Source of the DNA: Bacilli bacterium
GTDB lineage: Bacteria; Bacillota_I; Bacilli_A; Izemoplasmatales; Hujiaoplasmataceae
Length of the DNA stretch: 42,249 nucleotides
Reading direction: 5' to 3'
Assembly (NCBI GenBank): GCA_016935815.1
Contig: JAFGQH010000062.1
Location: forward strand, 1-42,249
The stretch's first letter is position 1. Each line of letters opens with the position of its first letter. This document shows, piece by piece, positions 26,776 to 35,854 of the stretch. The translations under genes and the position numbers were made by a program. The notes below the pieces were generated by a model. That model worked only from the letters and a program-made list of their open reading frames with translations, did no database searches and was not told where the DNA came from.

Positions 26776-29088
26776 TTAATTTGTCTCCTTTTCTTTCAAT
26801 GCTAAGAGTATTTTTTCTGGTGTGATCGGAAGTTCTTTGATTCGAATCCCAAGTGCGTTGTATACGGCATTCGCAAACGCAGCCGGAGGTGTATCGATTC
26901 CGATCTCACCAACGGATTTCGCTCCGAATGGTCCGCTTTCTTCATAGGAATCCACAAAGACCGTCGTCAATTTGTTGATATCAAGTCTTGTAGGAATCTT
27001 ATAGTTTAGAAAACTGTTGGAAATCAGTTTTCCGGTTTGAGAATATTTGACATCTTCGAATATCGCCATTCCCAATCCCTGTACGATGGCTCCATTGACT
27101 TGGCCTTCTGCCAATTTTGGATTAATCGTGGTTCCGCAATCGACAACGGAAACGTAATCGACAATGTCGATTTCTCCGGTTTCTTTGTCGATATCGATTT
27201 CAATGAATCCTGCCATAAATGGAGGTGGCGACTTGTGTCCTACATAACTTGAGGTCACCGATAACTGTTTTTGGTCTTCGGAATATGTAATTTGATTGGA
27301 CAAATCGACAAGCGAAATCGATTCTTCTTTTTCGTTTTGGAATGTGACTCCGTCAAACTCAATTTGCTCCTCGGTTGTTTTAAGAATACGGGCGGCTTCT
27401 TTGATCAAAGCTGCTTTCATCTGCTTAGCGGCTTTCCATACAGCGTTACCGGATACATATGTTGTACTGGATGCATAGGCACCGACATCAAATGGTGTTA
27501 AGTCCGTATCTGAAGAATAAACGATCATTTTGTCGATGGTAGTCATGAGTTCTTCAGCTGCGATTTGTGCTAATACGGTATCGCTACCTTGACCGATATC
27601 GGTCGCACCAATCAGCAGATTATAAAATCCGTCATCATTGAGTTTGATGGTAGCACTACCCATATCGATAAATGGAATTCCACTTCCTTGCATGGCGATT
27701 GCCATACCAACTGATTTGACTTTATCTCCCATATCGATTCTTGGATATTTTTTGTACCAATCGATCAACCGAGCCCCTGTTTCGACACACTCTTCAAGTT
27801 TACAAGTGTCCATATCCATTGCAGTTCCTTCCGTACCCTCACCCATAATCGCAAAAATCGGTGAAGTTTCGGTTTCTTTCATCATATTCTTTTGACGAAA
27901 TTCGATCGGATCCATTCCCAGTTTTTCACAGAGCATATCAATTGCGGATTCTAATCCGAAATTGCCTTGAATCGCTCCATACCCTCGGAACGCTCCGGCA
28001 GGTGTATGGTTGGTATAGACGACGTCTCCATAGAAACGAACTGATTTCACTTTATTATATAGCGGCAACACTTTCGATCCTACAACCATAAAAACTGTAA
28101 GAGCGTGTTCTCCGTAAGCTCCCGTATCGGATAGCACTTTGAAATCAATCGCTTCTAAGATACCATCCTTGGTCGCCCCCAAGCGTACATCCATACGCAT
28201 AGGATGTCTTGTATAGGACGATTCAAATACTTCTTTTCTAGTATAGATCATCTTGGATGGTTTTCCGGTCTTATAGGTAACCAAGGAGACCAACATCTCT
28301 CCATGAATCGCTTGTTTTCCACCAAATCCACCACCAACACGCGGTTTGATTACGCGGATTTTGGATAGCGGGATACCCAATCCTTGAGAAATGATTCTTC
28401 TGACATGGTATGGGGTTTGCGTCGCAGAATAGAGAATCAAACGTTCTTGATAATCGATTCTGGCGTTGACTGTATGTGGTTCCATCATCGCATGTGCTTG
28501 CGCTTGCGTGAAGAAAGTTTCTTCAATGACTACATCGGATTTCTTCAATACATTTTCGATATCTCCGACATGCATTTCATAACTCGCGGCGATGTTTCGT
28601 TTCGGCTCAAAGCCGATCGGAAACATCTCATGGATTTCCGGTTCCGGATGAAGAATGATTTCGTTATCTACGGCTTCCTCAAAATTGAGTATTGGCGTTA
28701 ATACTTGATATTGCACTTGAATCAATTCCAAGGCTTTATCGCAGGTTTCCGGTGAATCCGCAGCAACCGCCAATACCTCGTCTCCGACATAACGGACATA
28801 TTCATCCAAAACAAATTTATCGTGTGGAGAAGGTTCCGGGTATCCTTGACCTGCTCTTGTGAATGGAATTCTTGGAACATCGTTGTGAGTGATGACCATT
28901 TCCACTCCAGGAAGCTGTTTCGCAGCTTCACAATCGATGGATACGATTCTTGCATATGCATGCGGAGATCGCAATACTTTGATGAACAGGGAATGTTTGT
29001 CTGAAAAGTCATCGGTGAAAGCATGTCTGCCTTTCATGACTCCGAGCCCGTCAACAGACGGAATCTTGTGATTGACAACCTTCATCAT
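26776..29088 (-). CDS. Molybdenum hydroxylase molybdopterin subunit, complex B
   Basis: The 770-residue catalytic subunit of a second xanthine-dehydrogenase-family enzyme has VGGGFGGKQ, RGYGAIQGN, ATDIGQGSDT, and the catalytic glutamate in GAKSVGEIGI (about E728). It is about 75 residues longer than subunit A and is closer in style to XdhD-type hydroxylases, with EEL/YGE-type variations around the active site. The likely substrate is a purine; which purine goes to which complex is not decidable here. The ATG overlaps the TGA of the iron-sulfur subunit (ATGA). Confidence 0.9.
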   Translation of the reverse strand: MMKVVNHKIPSVDGLGVMKGRHAFTDDFSDKHSLFIKVLRSPHAYARIVSIDCEAAKQLPGVEMVITHNDVPRIPFTRAGQGYPEPSPHDKFVLDEYVRYVGDEVLAVAADSPETCDKALELIQVQYQVLTPILNFEEAVDNEIILHPEPEIHEMFPIGFEPKRNIAASYEMHVGDIENVLKKSDVVIEETFFTQAQAHAMMEPHTVNARIDYQERLILYSATQTPYHVRRIISQGLGIPLSKIRVIKPRVGGGFGGKQAIHGEMLVSLVTYKTGKPSKMIYTRKEVFESSYTRHPMRMDVRLGATKDGILEAIDFKVLSDTGAYGEHALTVFMVVGSKVLPLYNKVKSVRFYGDVVYTNHTPAGAFRGYGAIQGNFGLESAIDMLCEKLGMDPIEFRQKNMMKETETSPIFAIMGEGTEGTAMDMDTCKLEECVETGARLIDWYKKYPRIDMGDKVKSVGMAIAMQGSGIPFIDMGSATIKLNDDGFYNLLIGATDIGQGSDTVLAQIAAEELMTTIDKMIVYSSDTDLTPFDVGAYASSTTYVSGNAVWKAAKQMKAALIKEAARILKTTEEQIEFDGVTFQNEKEESISLVDLSNQITYSEDQKQLSVTSSYVGHKSPPPFMAGFIEIDIDKETGEIDIVDYVSVVDCGTTINPKLAEGQVNGAIVQGLGMAIFEDVKYSQTGKLISNSFLNYKIPTRLDINKLTTVFVDSYEESGPFGAKSVGEIGIDTPPAAFANAVYNALGIRIKELPITPEKILLALKEKETN

Positions 29089-29534
29089 TCATCACCCAAA
29101 TATTTCATGATCGCACGTTCTTGTTGGATATATCCTGTACAACGACAGAGATTTCCGACAAGATATTCTCTGACTTCAGCTTCTGTCGGTTGGAACAAAT
29201 CGTTCTTCATTGCATATACGGTAAGAGCAAGCGAGGGATTGCAATAGCCGCATTGATCAGCGCCTTCGTCCCCAAAATGACGTCCTAACTTTTCCGCTTC
29301 GGCTTGGATTCCTTCCACCGTGATGATGGATTTTCCTTCTACACTGGCTGTCAATACGGAACAAGAGGGAACGGGTTTCCCATTCAATAAGACAGTGCAG
29401 ACACCACAACTGGTGTTATCGCAACCGCGTCTTACGCTGAGGTAGTTATAAGCTCTCAGGGTATCGAGTAAATAATCTCCTGGTTCGCAGACAAAGGTTT
29501 TTGTTTCTTGATTGACAATGACATTAACCAACAT
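29085..29534 (-). CDS. Molybdenum hydroxylase 2Fe-2S subunit, complex B
   Basis: This 149-residue subunit has both 2Fe-2S clusters: C38, C43, C46 and C58 (GCDNTSCGVC), and C95, C98, C130 and C132. The second motif reads QCGYCNPS instead of the common QCGFCTPG, which sets it apart from complex A. An additional Cys16 is present. It overlaps the FAD subunit by 11 bp and the molybdopterin subunit by 4 bp. Confidence 0.94.
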   Translation of the reverse strand: MLVNVIVNQETKTFVCEPGDYLLDTLRAYNYLSVRRGCDNTSCGVCTVLLNGKPVPSCSVLTASVEGKSIITVEGIQAEAEKLGRHFGDEGADQCGYCNPSLALTVYAMKNDLFQPTEAEVREYLVGNLCRCTGYIQQERAIMKYLGDE

Positions 29535-30327
29535 GTTCGCTCACACTCCTTATTCCTCGTTTGAGATAGGTTTTAATCAATTCGATCCGGTACTCTTTGG
29601 ATCCTCTTTGATTCTTGGATACTTTGATTTCATCCAATGCCATATTCACTGCAGTTTGAATGATTTCATCATTGAGTTCTTTGTATTGATCCAAATAATT
29701 GGCCGCCTCGATCGCAAGACTCGCAATAAATGGAGTCGCTCCAACAGCGATTCTCCAGGAATCCGCTGTTTTGGACAAAGCGAGGTTCACAATCGCAAAA
29801 TCAAGTGCGGTTATCGCAACTTTGCGGAAATATCCGGCTTCTGCTTTTCTTGAGATTCGAATGCCTAGAAGCAAATCGGGATCGTGGTTGGGATGGCTCA
29901 GGAAATCTGCGAAGGAAACCTCTCCACTTTTATAAAAAACCAATGATGCATCCAGAACCAAGAGCGCAGGATAAATATCTGAAAATGCAAGTCTTGCCAT
30001 CACAGATCCACCAATCGTCGCAATATTGCGAATATTGATACCCATGATGTTATGACATGCCAAAGACAGAATCCCCGAGCAAGTGTTCAAAATGTTTTCA
30101 TTGGTTTCGATTTCTCTTAAAGTGACCATAGACCCGATTTCTATCATCTCTTCTGTCGCCACGATCTTGTTCAGATCCAAGCCCTCCAAGGAGATCAGTT
30201 TTGAAGCTGACTTTTTGGTCAACTTCATCCACGCTCCTCCTGCGATAATGAGGTTTTTCTTGTCTTTGATCAATGCTTGATACGCTTCTTCTACGTTCTT
30301 AGGTCTTACATATTCGGCTACAAACAA
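29524..30327 (-). CDS. ygfM: Molybdenum hydroxylase FAD subunit, complex B (YgfM-like)
   Basis: The 267-residue FAD subunit has divergent FAD loops: IIAGGAWMKL near residue 30 and IATIGGSVMARLAFSD near residue 105, lacking the usual N-x-SPAGD sequence. This resembles the YgfM group that partners with XdhD-type hydroxylases. The start codon is a TTG at 30327, as the only in-frame option after an upstream TGA. AAAGGA lies about 10 bases before it. It follows mocA by 6 bp. Confidence 0.85.
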   Translation of the reverse strand: MFVAEYVRPKNVEEAYQALIKDKKNLIIAGGAWMKLTKKSASKLISLEGLDLNKIVATEEMIEIGSMVTLREIETNENILNTCSGILSLACHNIMGINIRNIATIGGSVMARLAFSDIYPALLVLDASLVFYKSGEVSFADFLSHPNHDPDLLLGIRISRKAEAGYFRKVAITALDFAIVNLALSKTADSWRIAVGATPFIASLAIEAANYLDQYKELNDEIIQTAVNMALDEIKVSKNQRGSKEYRIELIKTYLKRGIRSVSEHVG

Positions 30328-30333
30328 AAATCA

Positions 30334-30885
30334 TCATTCCTTTCCAATTAATGTATGATAATCATCCATATGATCAATATCCAAGAGGATTCCAGGATCG
30401 TCCACTTCGATGATTTCGAAGGAGTGATCGTTCCGAAATGCTTTTAGATTGGGATGATTGGTTTTCAATAATTCGGTTTTGTATTTATGGTTGAAATAAA
30501 TGGGGTGTCCAAGATGATGATTCGTACTCGGTACCCGAATCTCTAGAGATCCGGACAATAATCGCTCTATCGTACTTGGCAAGATAGTCGGGACGTCTCC
30601 CGGAAGAATCAAGAAATCACTCTTCGTTTCTCTCACTCCGGCAAGAATGGAAGAGAACATCCCATTACTGTAATTGGGATTATAAACCAGAAGAACTTCA
30701 GGGATTTCTTTTAGATGATTTGCAATCTCCGTATGAAAATGACCTGTGACGACAATCACTCTCTCGCAGAATGTACGTAAAAGTGTGATTGCATGGTCGA
30801 TCAAAGGCTTGCCTTTGTATATGAGCATCATCTTGTTTGTTTTGGCTCGGGAGGAATACCCGGCTGCCAATACTATGCCATCCAT
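30334..30885 (-). CDS. mocA: Molybdenum cofactor cytidylyltransferase (MocA/YgfJ)
   Basis: The 183-residue GT-A nucleotidyltransferase starts with the MobA/MocA signature LAAGYSSRAKTNKMML and has LPGDVP at about residue 95. It transfers CMP to molybdopterin to give the dinucleotide used by xanthine-dehydrogenase-family enzymes. YgfJ versions are linked to selenium-dependent hydroxylases. It is the first gene of the 19-gene operon, with AGGAGA seven bases before the ATG and an AT-rich promoter region upstream. Confidence 0.9.
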   Translation of the reverse strand: MDGIVLAAGYSSRAKTNKMMLIYKGKPLIDHAITLLRTFCERVIVVTGHFHTEIANHLKEIPEVLLVYNPNYSNGMFSSILAGVRETKSDFLILPGDVPTILPSTIERLLSGSLEIRVPSTNHHLGHPIYFNHKYKTELLKTNHPNLKAFRNDHSFEIIEVDDPGILLDIDHMDDYHTLIGKE

Positions 30886-31003
30886 CTTGGTTTCTCCTAA
30901 AACGCTTACATTGATATAAAAAAATAAAATTGTTAACTTTTATTATAACATAAAAAATATAGATATACTATATTTTCTAGGCTAAATCGGTAACAATTTC
31001 ATT
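30886..31003 (-). promoter_or_regulatory. Control region of the purine-degradation operon
   Basis: This AT-rich 118-bp gap has a minus-strand TATAAT at 30942-30947 and a weak -35. An inverted repeat, AAATTGTTA (30927-30935) and TAACAATTT (30991-30999), flanks the -10. One arm sits near the expected start of transcription, so a repressor or looping site is plausible. No terminator separates the upstream nucleotidase gene, so read-through is also possible. Confidence 0.5.
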
Positions 31004-32545
31004 CTAATACAACAATTTTATGTTGTTTCTGGGCTTGATATGAAGATCATGGTGCTTTCTGATGTATTCAATGATCAATTCGGCTATATCAAACGGTACT
31101 TCATGAATGATCGGTAAATCCTTCAACATTTCAAAATCACCGCCACCGGAAGCTCGATAATTGTTAAGAGCGATTGTGAATTCTTCTTCGTCTTTGATTA
31201 TATGTCCTTGATAGAGAAGCTCAACCAATCTGTTTCCGAACGGTTTTCGCAAATCAAAAGTGTAATCCACTCCGGCGATCATATCATAATTGTAATGTTC
31301 CATTTTGGGATAGGAAAATCGAGGATTAGCCGTTACTTTTCCGTTCTCCAACACAAAATACTCTGCACAGCGTTCGAGATATTCTTTTAGCAACCTACCG
31401 GTGATTTTAACAACGGTCAATGTATTGGAATAAACATAAGTGGATAAGACATTACGAATCGCGATCTGTTTCTTAAATCCGGAAACTTGATTAGCAAGTG
31501 CTGTTGAAGAGAGCATCGCTCCTGTTGCATCCAACTGGATGTCGTTGATAAAATCTACAATCGGATGTTTCTTTAATCTGGCTGCGTTGCTATTTTTGAT
31601 TTCCAGATTTCCTTCTACGACTTCGCCAATGATTTCATCCAAGAATTTCTGATTTGCGGTTTCTAAATCGGATAGCACTTCTTTTGGCCAAGGGTCTTCT
31701 TGATAGTCGCCTACACGTTTCAATTCAGGTTCAATGGATTCCAATCTGTTTTCTGCATCAAATGTGATGGTGACGACACCAAGATTGACACCATTGGCTC
31801 CTGGTTGTAAAACAACTCGATTTTGGTTCTTGTAAGCTATGGTTCTATGCTGATGTCCGGTTAATAGAACGTCGATTTCAGGAATTTCCGTAAAAATACG
31901 ATACCCTTCGTTCTCTCCGGTGTCTTTGACAAACTCCGCACCGGTTTCCAAATCCTTTTCCAAACCGCCGTGATAGGCACAGACGATGAGATCGACTTCT
32001 GCTTTGTATCGATCAACGATTTCTTTGCTTTTATCAAATGCACTTAGGAATTTCATCCCCTTGATATTGGCTGGATTCTCCCATTTCGGAATGTATTGTG
32101 TTGTCACTCCAATGATCAGGATTCGAATACCGTTTTTTTCGATGATATCAAATCCTTTTTTGAATTCCAAACCATGCGCACATTCGATATTTTGACAGAG
32201 TGTTTGGGCGTTTAGTGTGGAAATGAAATCGGTCAAATAATCAAATCCGTAATTGAAATCATGATTTCCAGGGATGAAATAGTCATACCCGATATGATTG
32301 AATAGGATTGAGACCGGATTCGGATAACGGTCTCGATTCAATTGATGAAAATACATCAATGGACTGCCTTGAAGAACATCCCCTAAGTCGATCAAAATCG
32401 ACTGATTCCTATCAAAGGTTTTAATCGCTGTCATCACCCTTGCCAAGCCATAGGAGGTTCGGTTGTTATCAGAGTAATTGATCGGCAGTAAATAGCCATG
32501 CAGGTCAGAGGTATATAGAAGTTGTATGGTTTTTTTGTGGTTCAT
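31004..32545 (-). CDS. 5'-nucleotidase / 2',3'-cyclic-nucleotide phosphodiesterase family protein
   Basis: The 513-residue protein combines a metallophosphatase domain (residues 1-300; TSDLHG, DLGDVLQG, GNHDFNYG, HQH near 230) with the 5'-nucleotidase C-terminal domain (GGDFEML near the end). No signal peptide is present, so it is likely cytoplasmic, unlike UshA. It would dephosphorylate nucleotides and supply nucleosides and bases to the adjacent purine operon. The ATG at 32545 is preferred to 32569 because AGGTG lies five bases before it. Confidence 0.85.
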   Translation of the reverse strand: MNHKKTIQLLYTSDLHGYLLPINYSDNNRTSYGLARVMTAIKTFDRNQSILIDLGDVLQGSPLMYFHQLNRDRYPNPVSILFNHIGYDYFIPGNHDFNYGFDYLTDFISTLNAQTLCQNIECAHGLEFKKGFDIIEKNGIRILIIGVTTQYIPKWENPANIKGMKFLSAFDKSKEIVDRYKAEVDLIVCAYHGGLEKDLETGAEFVKDTGENEGYRIFTEIPEIDVLLTGHQHRTIAYKNQNRVVLQPGANGVNLGVVTITFDAENRLESIEPELKRVGDYQEDPWPKEVLSDLETANQKFLDEIIGEVVEGNLEIKNSNAARLKKHPIVDFINDIQLDATGAMLSSTALANQVSGFKKQIAIRNVLSTYVYSNTLTVVKITGRLLKEYLERCAEYFVLENGKVTANPRFSYPKMEHYNYDMIAGVDYTFDLRKPFGNRLVELLYQGHIIKDEEEFTIALNNYRASGGGDFEMLKDLPIIHEVPFDIAELIIEYIRKHHDLHIKPRNNIKLLY

Positions 32546-32567
32546 GCAAACACCTGCTTTCGATAAC

Positions 32568-32596
32568 ATAATACACCTATTTGGGCGGAAAGTAAA
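32568..32596 (-). promoter_or_regulatory. Sigma-A promoter of the 5'-nucleotidase gene
   Basis: On the minus strand, TTTACT (32591-32596) and TATTAT (32568-32573) are spaced by 17 bp, about 23 bases upstream of the ATG. Confidence 0.65.
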
Positions 32597-32607
32597 TCAA
32601 TCGAACC

Positions 32608-34572
32608 TTAGGACTTCGAATACTTCTCCTTGACCGAACCGTCCCGATACGCTTCTAGGAGTTGATTGAGATCATCGATCTTCGCCTTGATTTCATTTCC
32701 GATATTGGTATCGTACACATAAGTTCTGCGATCATTTAATTCTTCTGAACGCGTGATGGATATGATATCGCGTTCCTGTTCAATCAATTTGTCATAGGTT
32801 TCAAATCGTTCATGAGATACCAAGAAATAGGCGTGAGAGTCTGATATCAAGGAATAACCTCCGATATTGGTCTTGTCGGAATACTCTTTGGACATTCCTC
32901 CGTCAATGCTATATATGCGTTTATTCGCCAATACGACTTGGTCGCCTTTGGTGATATCGAGAGGAACATGCCCGTTGACAATTTTGGATTTTTTGAAGTC
33001 AAGATCAAAATCTCGATAGATCATCTTTAAGACTTTCTCTTCTTCTCGAAACTGATAATATGGATTTACGATTTCTTCATGGGTTTTTTTATCAGCGATA
33101 AAATAGCGTTCAAATGTTTTCATCGTGTGTTTACCGAACAACGGCGAGGATCCCCCTTGCCACAAAACTAGGAATGTATCTTTATCCGGATTCTGTTTTT
33201 CATAGCGATTATGGTAAGCGTGCCGAACTTTCTTTTCATAAATTTCGAACAGGCCACGACCGAAATAAAACAATCCATCAATCTTTGTTTTTAAAAAACT
33301 GCGATCTTGGTTCAGCGGAACTGCCGCATGGAACAATAGATTGCCATTATACTTCAAATAGATACTACCATTTTGAATCAAATATCTTGCATGTTTCTGA
33401 AGCACTTCATTGTGCAAAAACAAAAGTCTTAGGTGACTGATCACTTCTTGTTCATCATCATTCAAAGCAAATGGATCGCTTGGATTGATGGTAGGAAAAT
33501 GCGAATCAGAAAGCGGATAATCCACACCATCGATATCGATGGTTCCATTTTCGAAATCAACTTTGTTTAAGAGAATTCTATCGTTCATTTGAAAGTCGGG
33601 ATTTCGCTGAATTACTGCATATTCCAATTTAAATTGAATGATGCTTATGGCTTTGTGAATCCTTGCAACAAATCCCATATCCTCATCTTTCTGATAGCGA
33701 GCACTAATCCCTTTAGGTCGGAATGGGATACATGGATCATTGCTGTAGTATTTCTCAGCTAGACGAGCTAAAGGTAAGAGATTGATTCCGTATCCGTCTT
33801 CGAAACAATCGAGATTGTTATACCTAGCAGCAATCCGAATCGTATTGGCAATCATAACTTCAGATCCGCAGGCAGCACCTAAAAACGAGATGTCATGATT
33901 TCCCCATTGGATATCGACATTTTTCATGCTAATAATCTTCTCCATGACCAAATGCGGACTCGGTCCTCGATCAAAGATATCTCCGACGATATGAAGTCTG
34001 TCTACTGCCAAACGACGAATGAATCGACTCAACTCCAAGATGAATTTGCTCTCTCTTTTGGTATCAAAGATCGCGTCGATTATGGCTTGATAGTATTTCT
34101 CTTTATCTTCGTGAGAGTTGGATTCGTATATCAATTCTTGGATGATATACGAGAACTCATCGGGAAGTGATTTTCGGACTTTGCTTTTTGTGTACTTCGT
34201 TACAATATGCTTCGCCAATTCGATCATATGCGTGAGTTGATCTCTTAAGATACTCAAGACCTTGTCATCTTTGTACAGATTTCGATATTTGTTCAGCATG
34301 TCGGTTGGGTAGTAAATAAAAAAAGCCAACCGGTTCTTCTCTTCTTCTGAATGCTCTGGAAATATCAAATCGATTTTCTCTTTGATGATTCCCGATGCGT
34401 TCTTCAAATAGTGATTGAACGCATCATATTCCCCATGGATGTCGGTAATAAAAATCTCGGTTCCTTTAGGGAGATTCAAAATCGCATTCAGATTGATCAG
34501 TTCCGAACTGACTGTTTGTACAGAAGGGAACTCTAAACTCAAGAGTTCCAGGTACTTGTTTTGGTATGGCAT
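32608..34572 (-). CDS. fbp: Fructose-1,6-bisphosphatase, class III
   Basis: The 654-residue protein has the length and landmarks of the Bacillus-type class III enzyme: FITDIHGEYDAF, HIVGDIFDRGP, WGNHDI and VNGHVPLDI, with a C-terminal IGGYSLISDSHAYFL. It converts fructose-1,6-bisphosphate to fructose-6-phosphate in gluconeogenesis. That is a sensible need for an organism growing on amino-acid or purine-derived C2/C3 compounds. The ATG has AGGAGGAAA upstream. Confidence 0.95.
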   Translation of the reverse strand: MPYQNKYLELLSLEFPSVQTVSSELINLNAILNLPKGTEIFITDIHGEYDAFNHYLKNASGIIKEKIDLIFPEHSEEEKNRLAFFIYYPTDMLNKYRNLYKDDKVLSILRDQLTHMIELAKHIVTKYTKSKVRKSLPDEFSYIIQELIYESNSHEDKEKYYQAIIDAIFDTKRESKFILELSRFIRRLAVDRLHIVGDIFDRGPSPHLVMEKIISMKNVDIQWGNHDISFLGAACGSEVMIANTIRIAARYNNLDCFEDGYGINLLPLARLAEKYYSNDPCIPFRPKGISARYQKDEDMGFVARIHKAISIIQFKLEYAVIQRNPDFQMNDRILLNKVDFENGTIDIDGVDYPLSDSHFPTINPSDPFALNDDEQEVISHLRLLFLHNEVLQKHARYLIQNGSIYLKYNGNLLFHAAVPLNQDRSFLKTKIDGLFYFGRGLFEIYEKKVRHAYHNRYEKQNPDKDTFLVLWQGGSSPLFGKHTMKTFERYFIADKKTHEEIVNPYYQFREEEKVLKMIYRDFDLDFKKSKIVNGHVPLDITKGDQVVLANKRIYSIDGGMSKEYSDKTNIGGYSLISDSHAYFLVSHERFETYDKLIEQERDIISITRSEELNDRRTYVYDTNIGNEIKAKIDDLNQLLEAYRDGSVKEKYSKS

Positions 34573-34609
34573 TGTTTCCTCCTAAATAACGGATAAATGT
34601 TATGAATCT

Positions 34610-34638
34610 ATTGTAAAACAAAAACAGGCATTTTTCAA
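34610..34638 (-). promoter_or_regulatory. Sigma-A promoter of fbp
   Basis: On the minus strand, TTGAAA (34633-34638) and TACAAT (34610-34615) are separated by exactly 17 bp, 38 bases upstream of the fbp ATG. Confidence 0.78.
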
Positions 34639-34640
34639 TA

Positions 34641-34667
34641 AAAAAAGGGAATGTTTCTTACATTCCC
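34641..34667 (-). terminator. Terminator of the DUF819-type gene; contains its stop codon
   Basis: On the minus strand the stem GGGAATG/CATTCCC is followed by a T run. The TAA stop of the gene (34658-34660) lies in the hairpin itself, as seen for the amidase gene. Confidence 0.85.
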
Positions 34668-35854
34668 AATGCAAACAATAACCCAAGTCCTAATCCTAGG
34701 AACGTTCCAATTGCATAACCGATCGAACCACAGATCAGTCCAGGTACTGTTAAGTTATCATTCTTGATCTGTTTGGTGATTGCTGGAATAAATGCCGGAC
34801 CGTATATTCCCGCTGTCGAAGTAACGATCATACAGTCGCTGTCGATTTTGAGGAATCTCGCAAAAATCAAGTGAAGTATAAAAGAACCAACTGTGATTAC
34901 GCCATATAGAATAATGTAAGTTCCAAATTGACTACCGATCAATCTGGAAAAATCCACAGATGATGCGAGTGCAAACGAGAAAACCAAGATTAGATAGTGA
35001 CCAAGGATATTGGTCCCTTGCGTTTCTCGAATTCGCTTGTTGAAGGATCCGATCACTCCAAAAATCGTCACACCAATTAACATAAGCGGAACTAGAAAAT
35101 CAAGCATTCTTCCGTCTTCTGCGCCAAGAATTGCCCAGACAATGATACCCACACCGGCACTGATCGCAGTCATTCCAAGGGCGATCAAAAACGCTTTGAA
35201 CAATCTCTTAGAAGTCTTGAAATCCTTAAAATTAAAGTCTTCGGTATTTTTCATGTCTGATTCTTCTTTTAAGTAGGAATCCTGTTTGTGAAATGGTAAG
35301 ATCTTATCAATCAGTGGTTTCGCAGCCAGTAACAAGAAGATATAAAACAATGCCCCGATGATAATATCGGATAGATTCGCCAAAGCGATCACTTCGGTTT
35401 CCAAAGAGAAGATATTCGCGATCGCATTTAAGTTCGGTGTCCCACCTGTATAAAGACCAATCGCCGCAGCTGACAATGCATAACCATCTTGAAGTTGTCT
35501 TCCATATACAAAAAACGTGATTGTTGTAACAATAAGTACGCTGGCAATTAAGGCCAAAAAGGATTTCATTACTGATCCAGTTAACTTCTTCGCTTCTTTC
35601 AGATTCGCCCCGAACAACAACAATGGAATACCAATTGCGATTGCAGCGTAAGATCCGATTTCACCTATATCGGCGGACAGATGAAACTCTACTCCGAGCT
35701 TATTGATAAGGAAAATCAATCCCGCAACCACCAATCCGAAGAAATACGCCATTCCTATGGTTCCAAACAGTTTGGTTAGTTTGAAATCCTTGAAACGAAT
35801 AATGAGATACGGTATGACAAATATCAATAGGATATTTAATATGTCTTTAATCAT
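34658..35854 (-). CDS. DUF819-type (YjcL-like) polytopic membrane protein
   Basis: The 398-residue protein has about ten hydrophobic segments in two related halves with a polar linker around residue 195-225. Conserved loops include YTGGTPNLNAIAN and the mirrored TSTAGIYGPAFIPA, typical of the DUF819 family of transporter-like proteins. The substrate is unknown. The ATG at 35854 (not 35935) has AAAGGACC six bases upstream and overlaps the preceding GNAT-like gene by 8 bp, so the two are coupled. Confidence 0.82.
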   Translation of the reverse strand: MIKDILNILLIFVIPYLIIRFKDFKLTKLFGTIGMAYFFGLVVAGLIFLINKLGVEFHLSADIGEIGSYAAIAIGIPLLLFGANLKEAKKLTGSVMKSFLALIASVLIVTTITFFVYGRQLQDGYALSAAAIGLYTGGTPNLNAIANIFSLETEVIALANLSDIIIGALFYIFLLLAAKPLIDKILPFHKQDSYLKEESDMKNTEDFNFKDFKTSKRLFKAFLIALGMTAISAGVGIIVWAILGAEDGRMLDFLVPLMLIGVTIFGVIGSFNKRIRETQGTNILGHYLILVFSFALASSVDFSRLIGSQFGTYIILYGVITVGSFILHLIFARFLKIDSDCMIVTSTAGIYGPAFIPAITKQIKNDNLTVPGLICGSIGYAIGTFLGLGLGLLFALGM

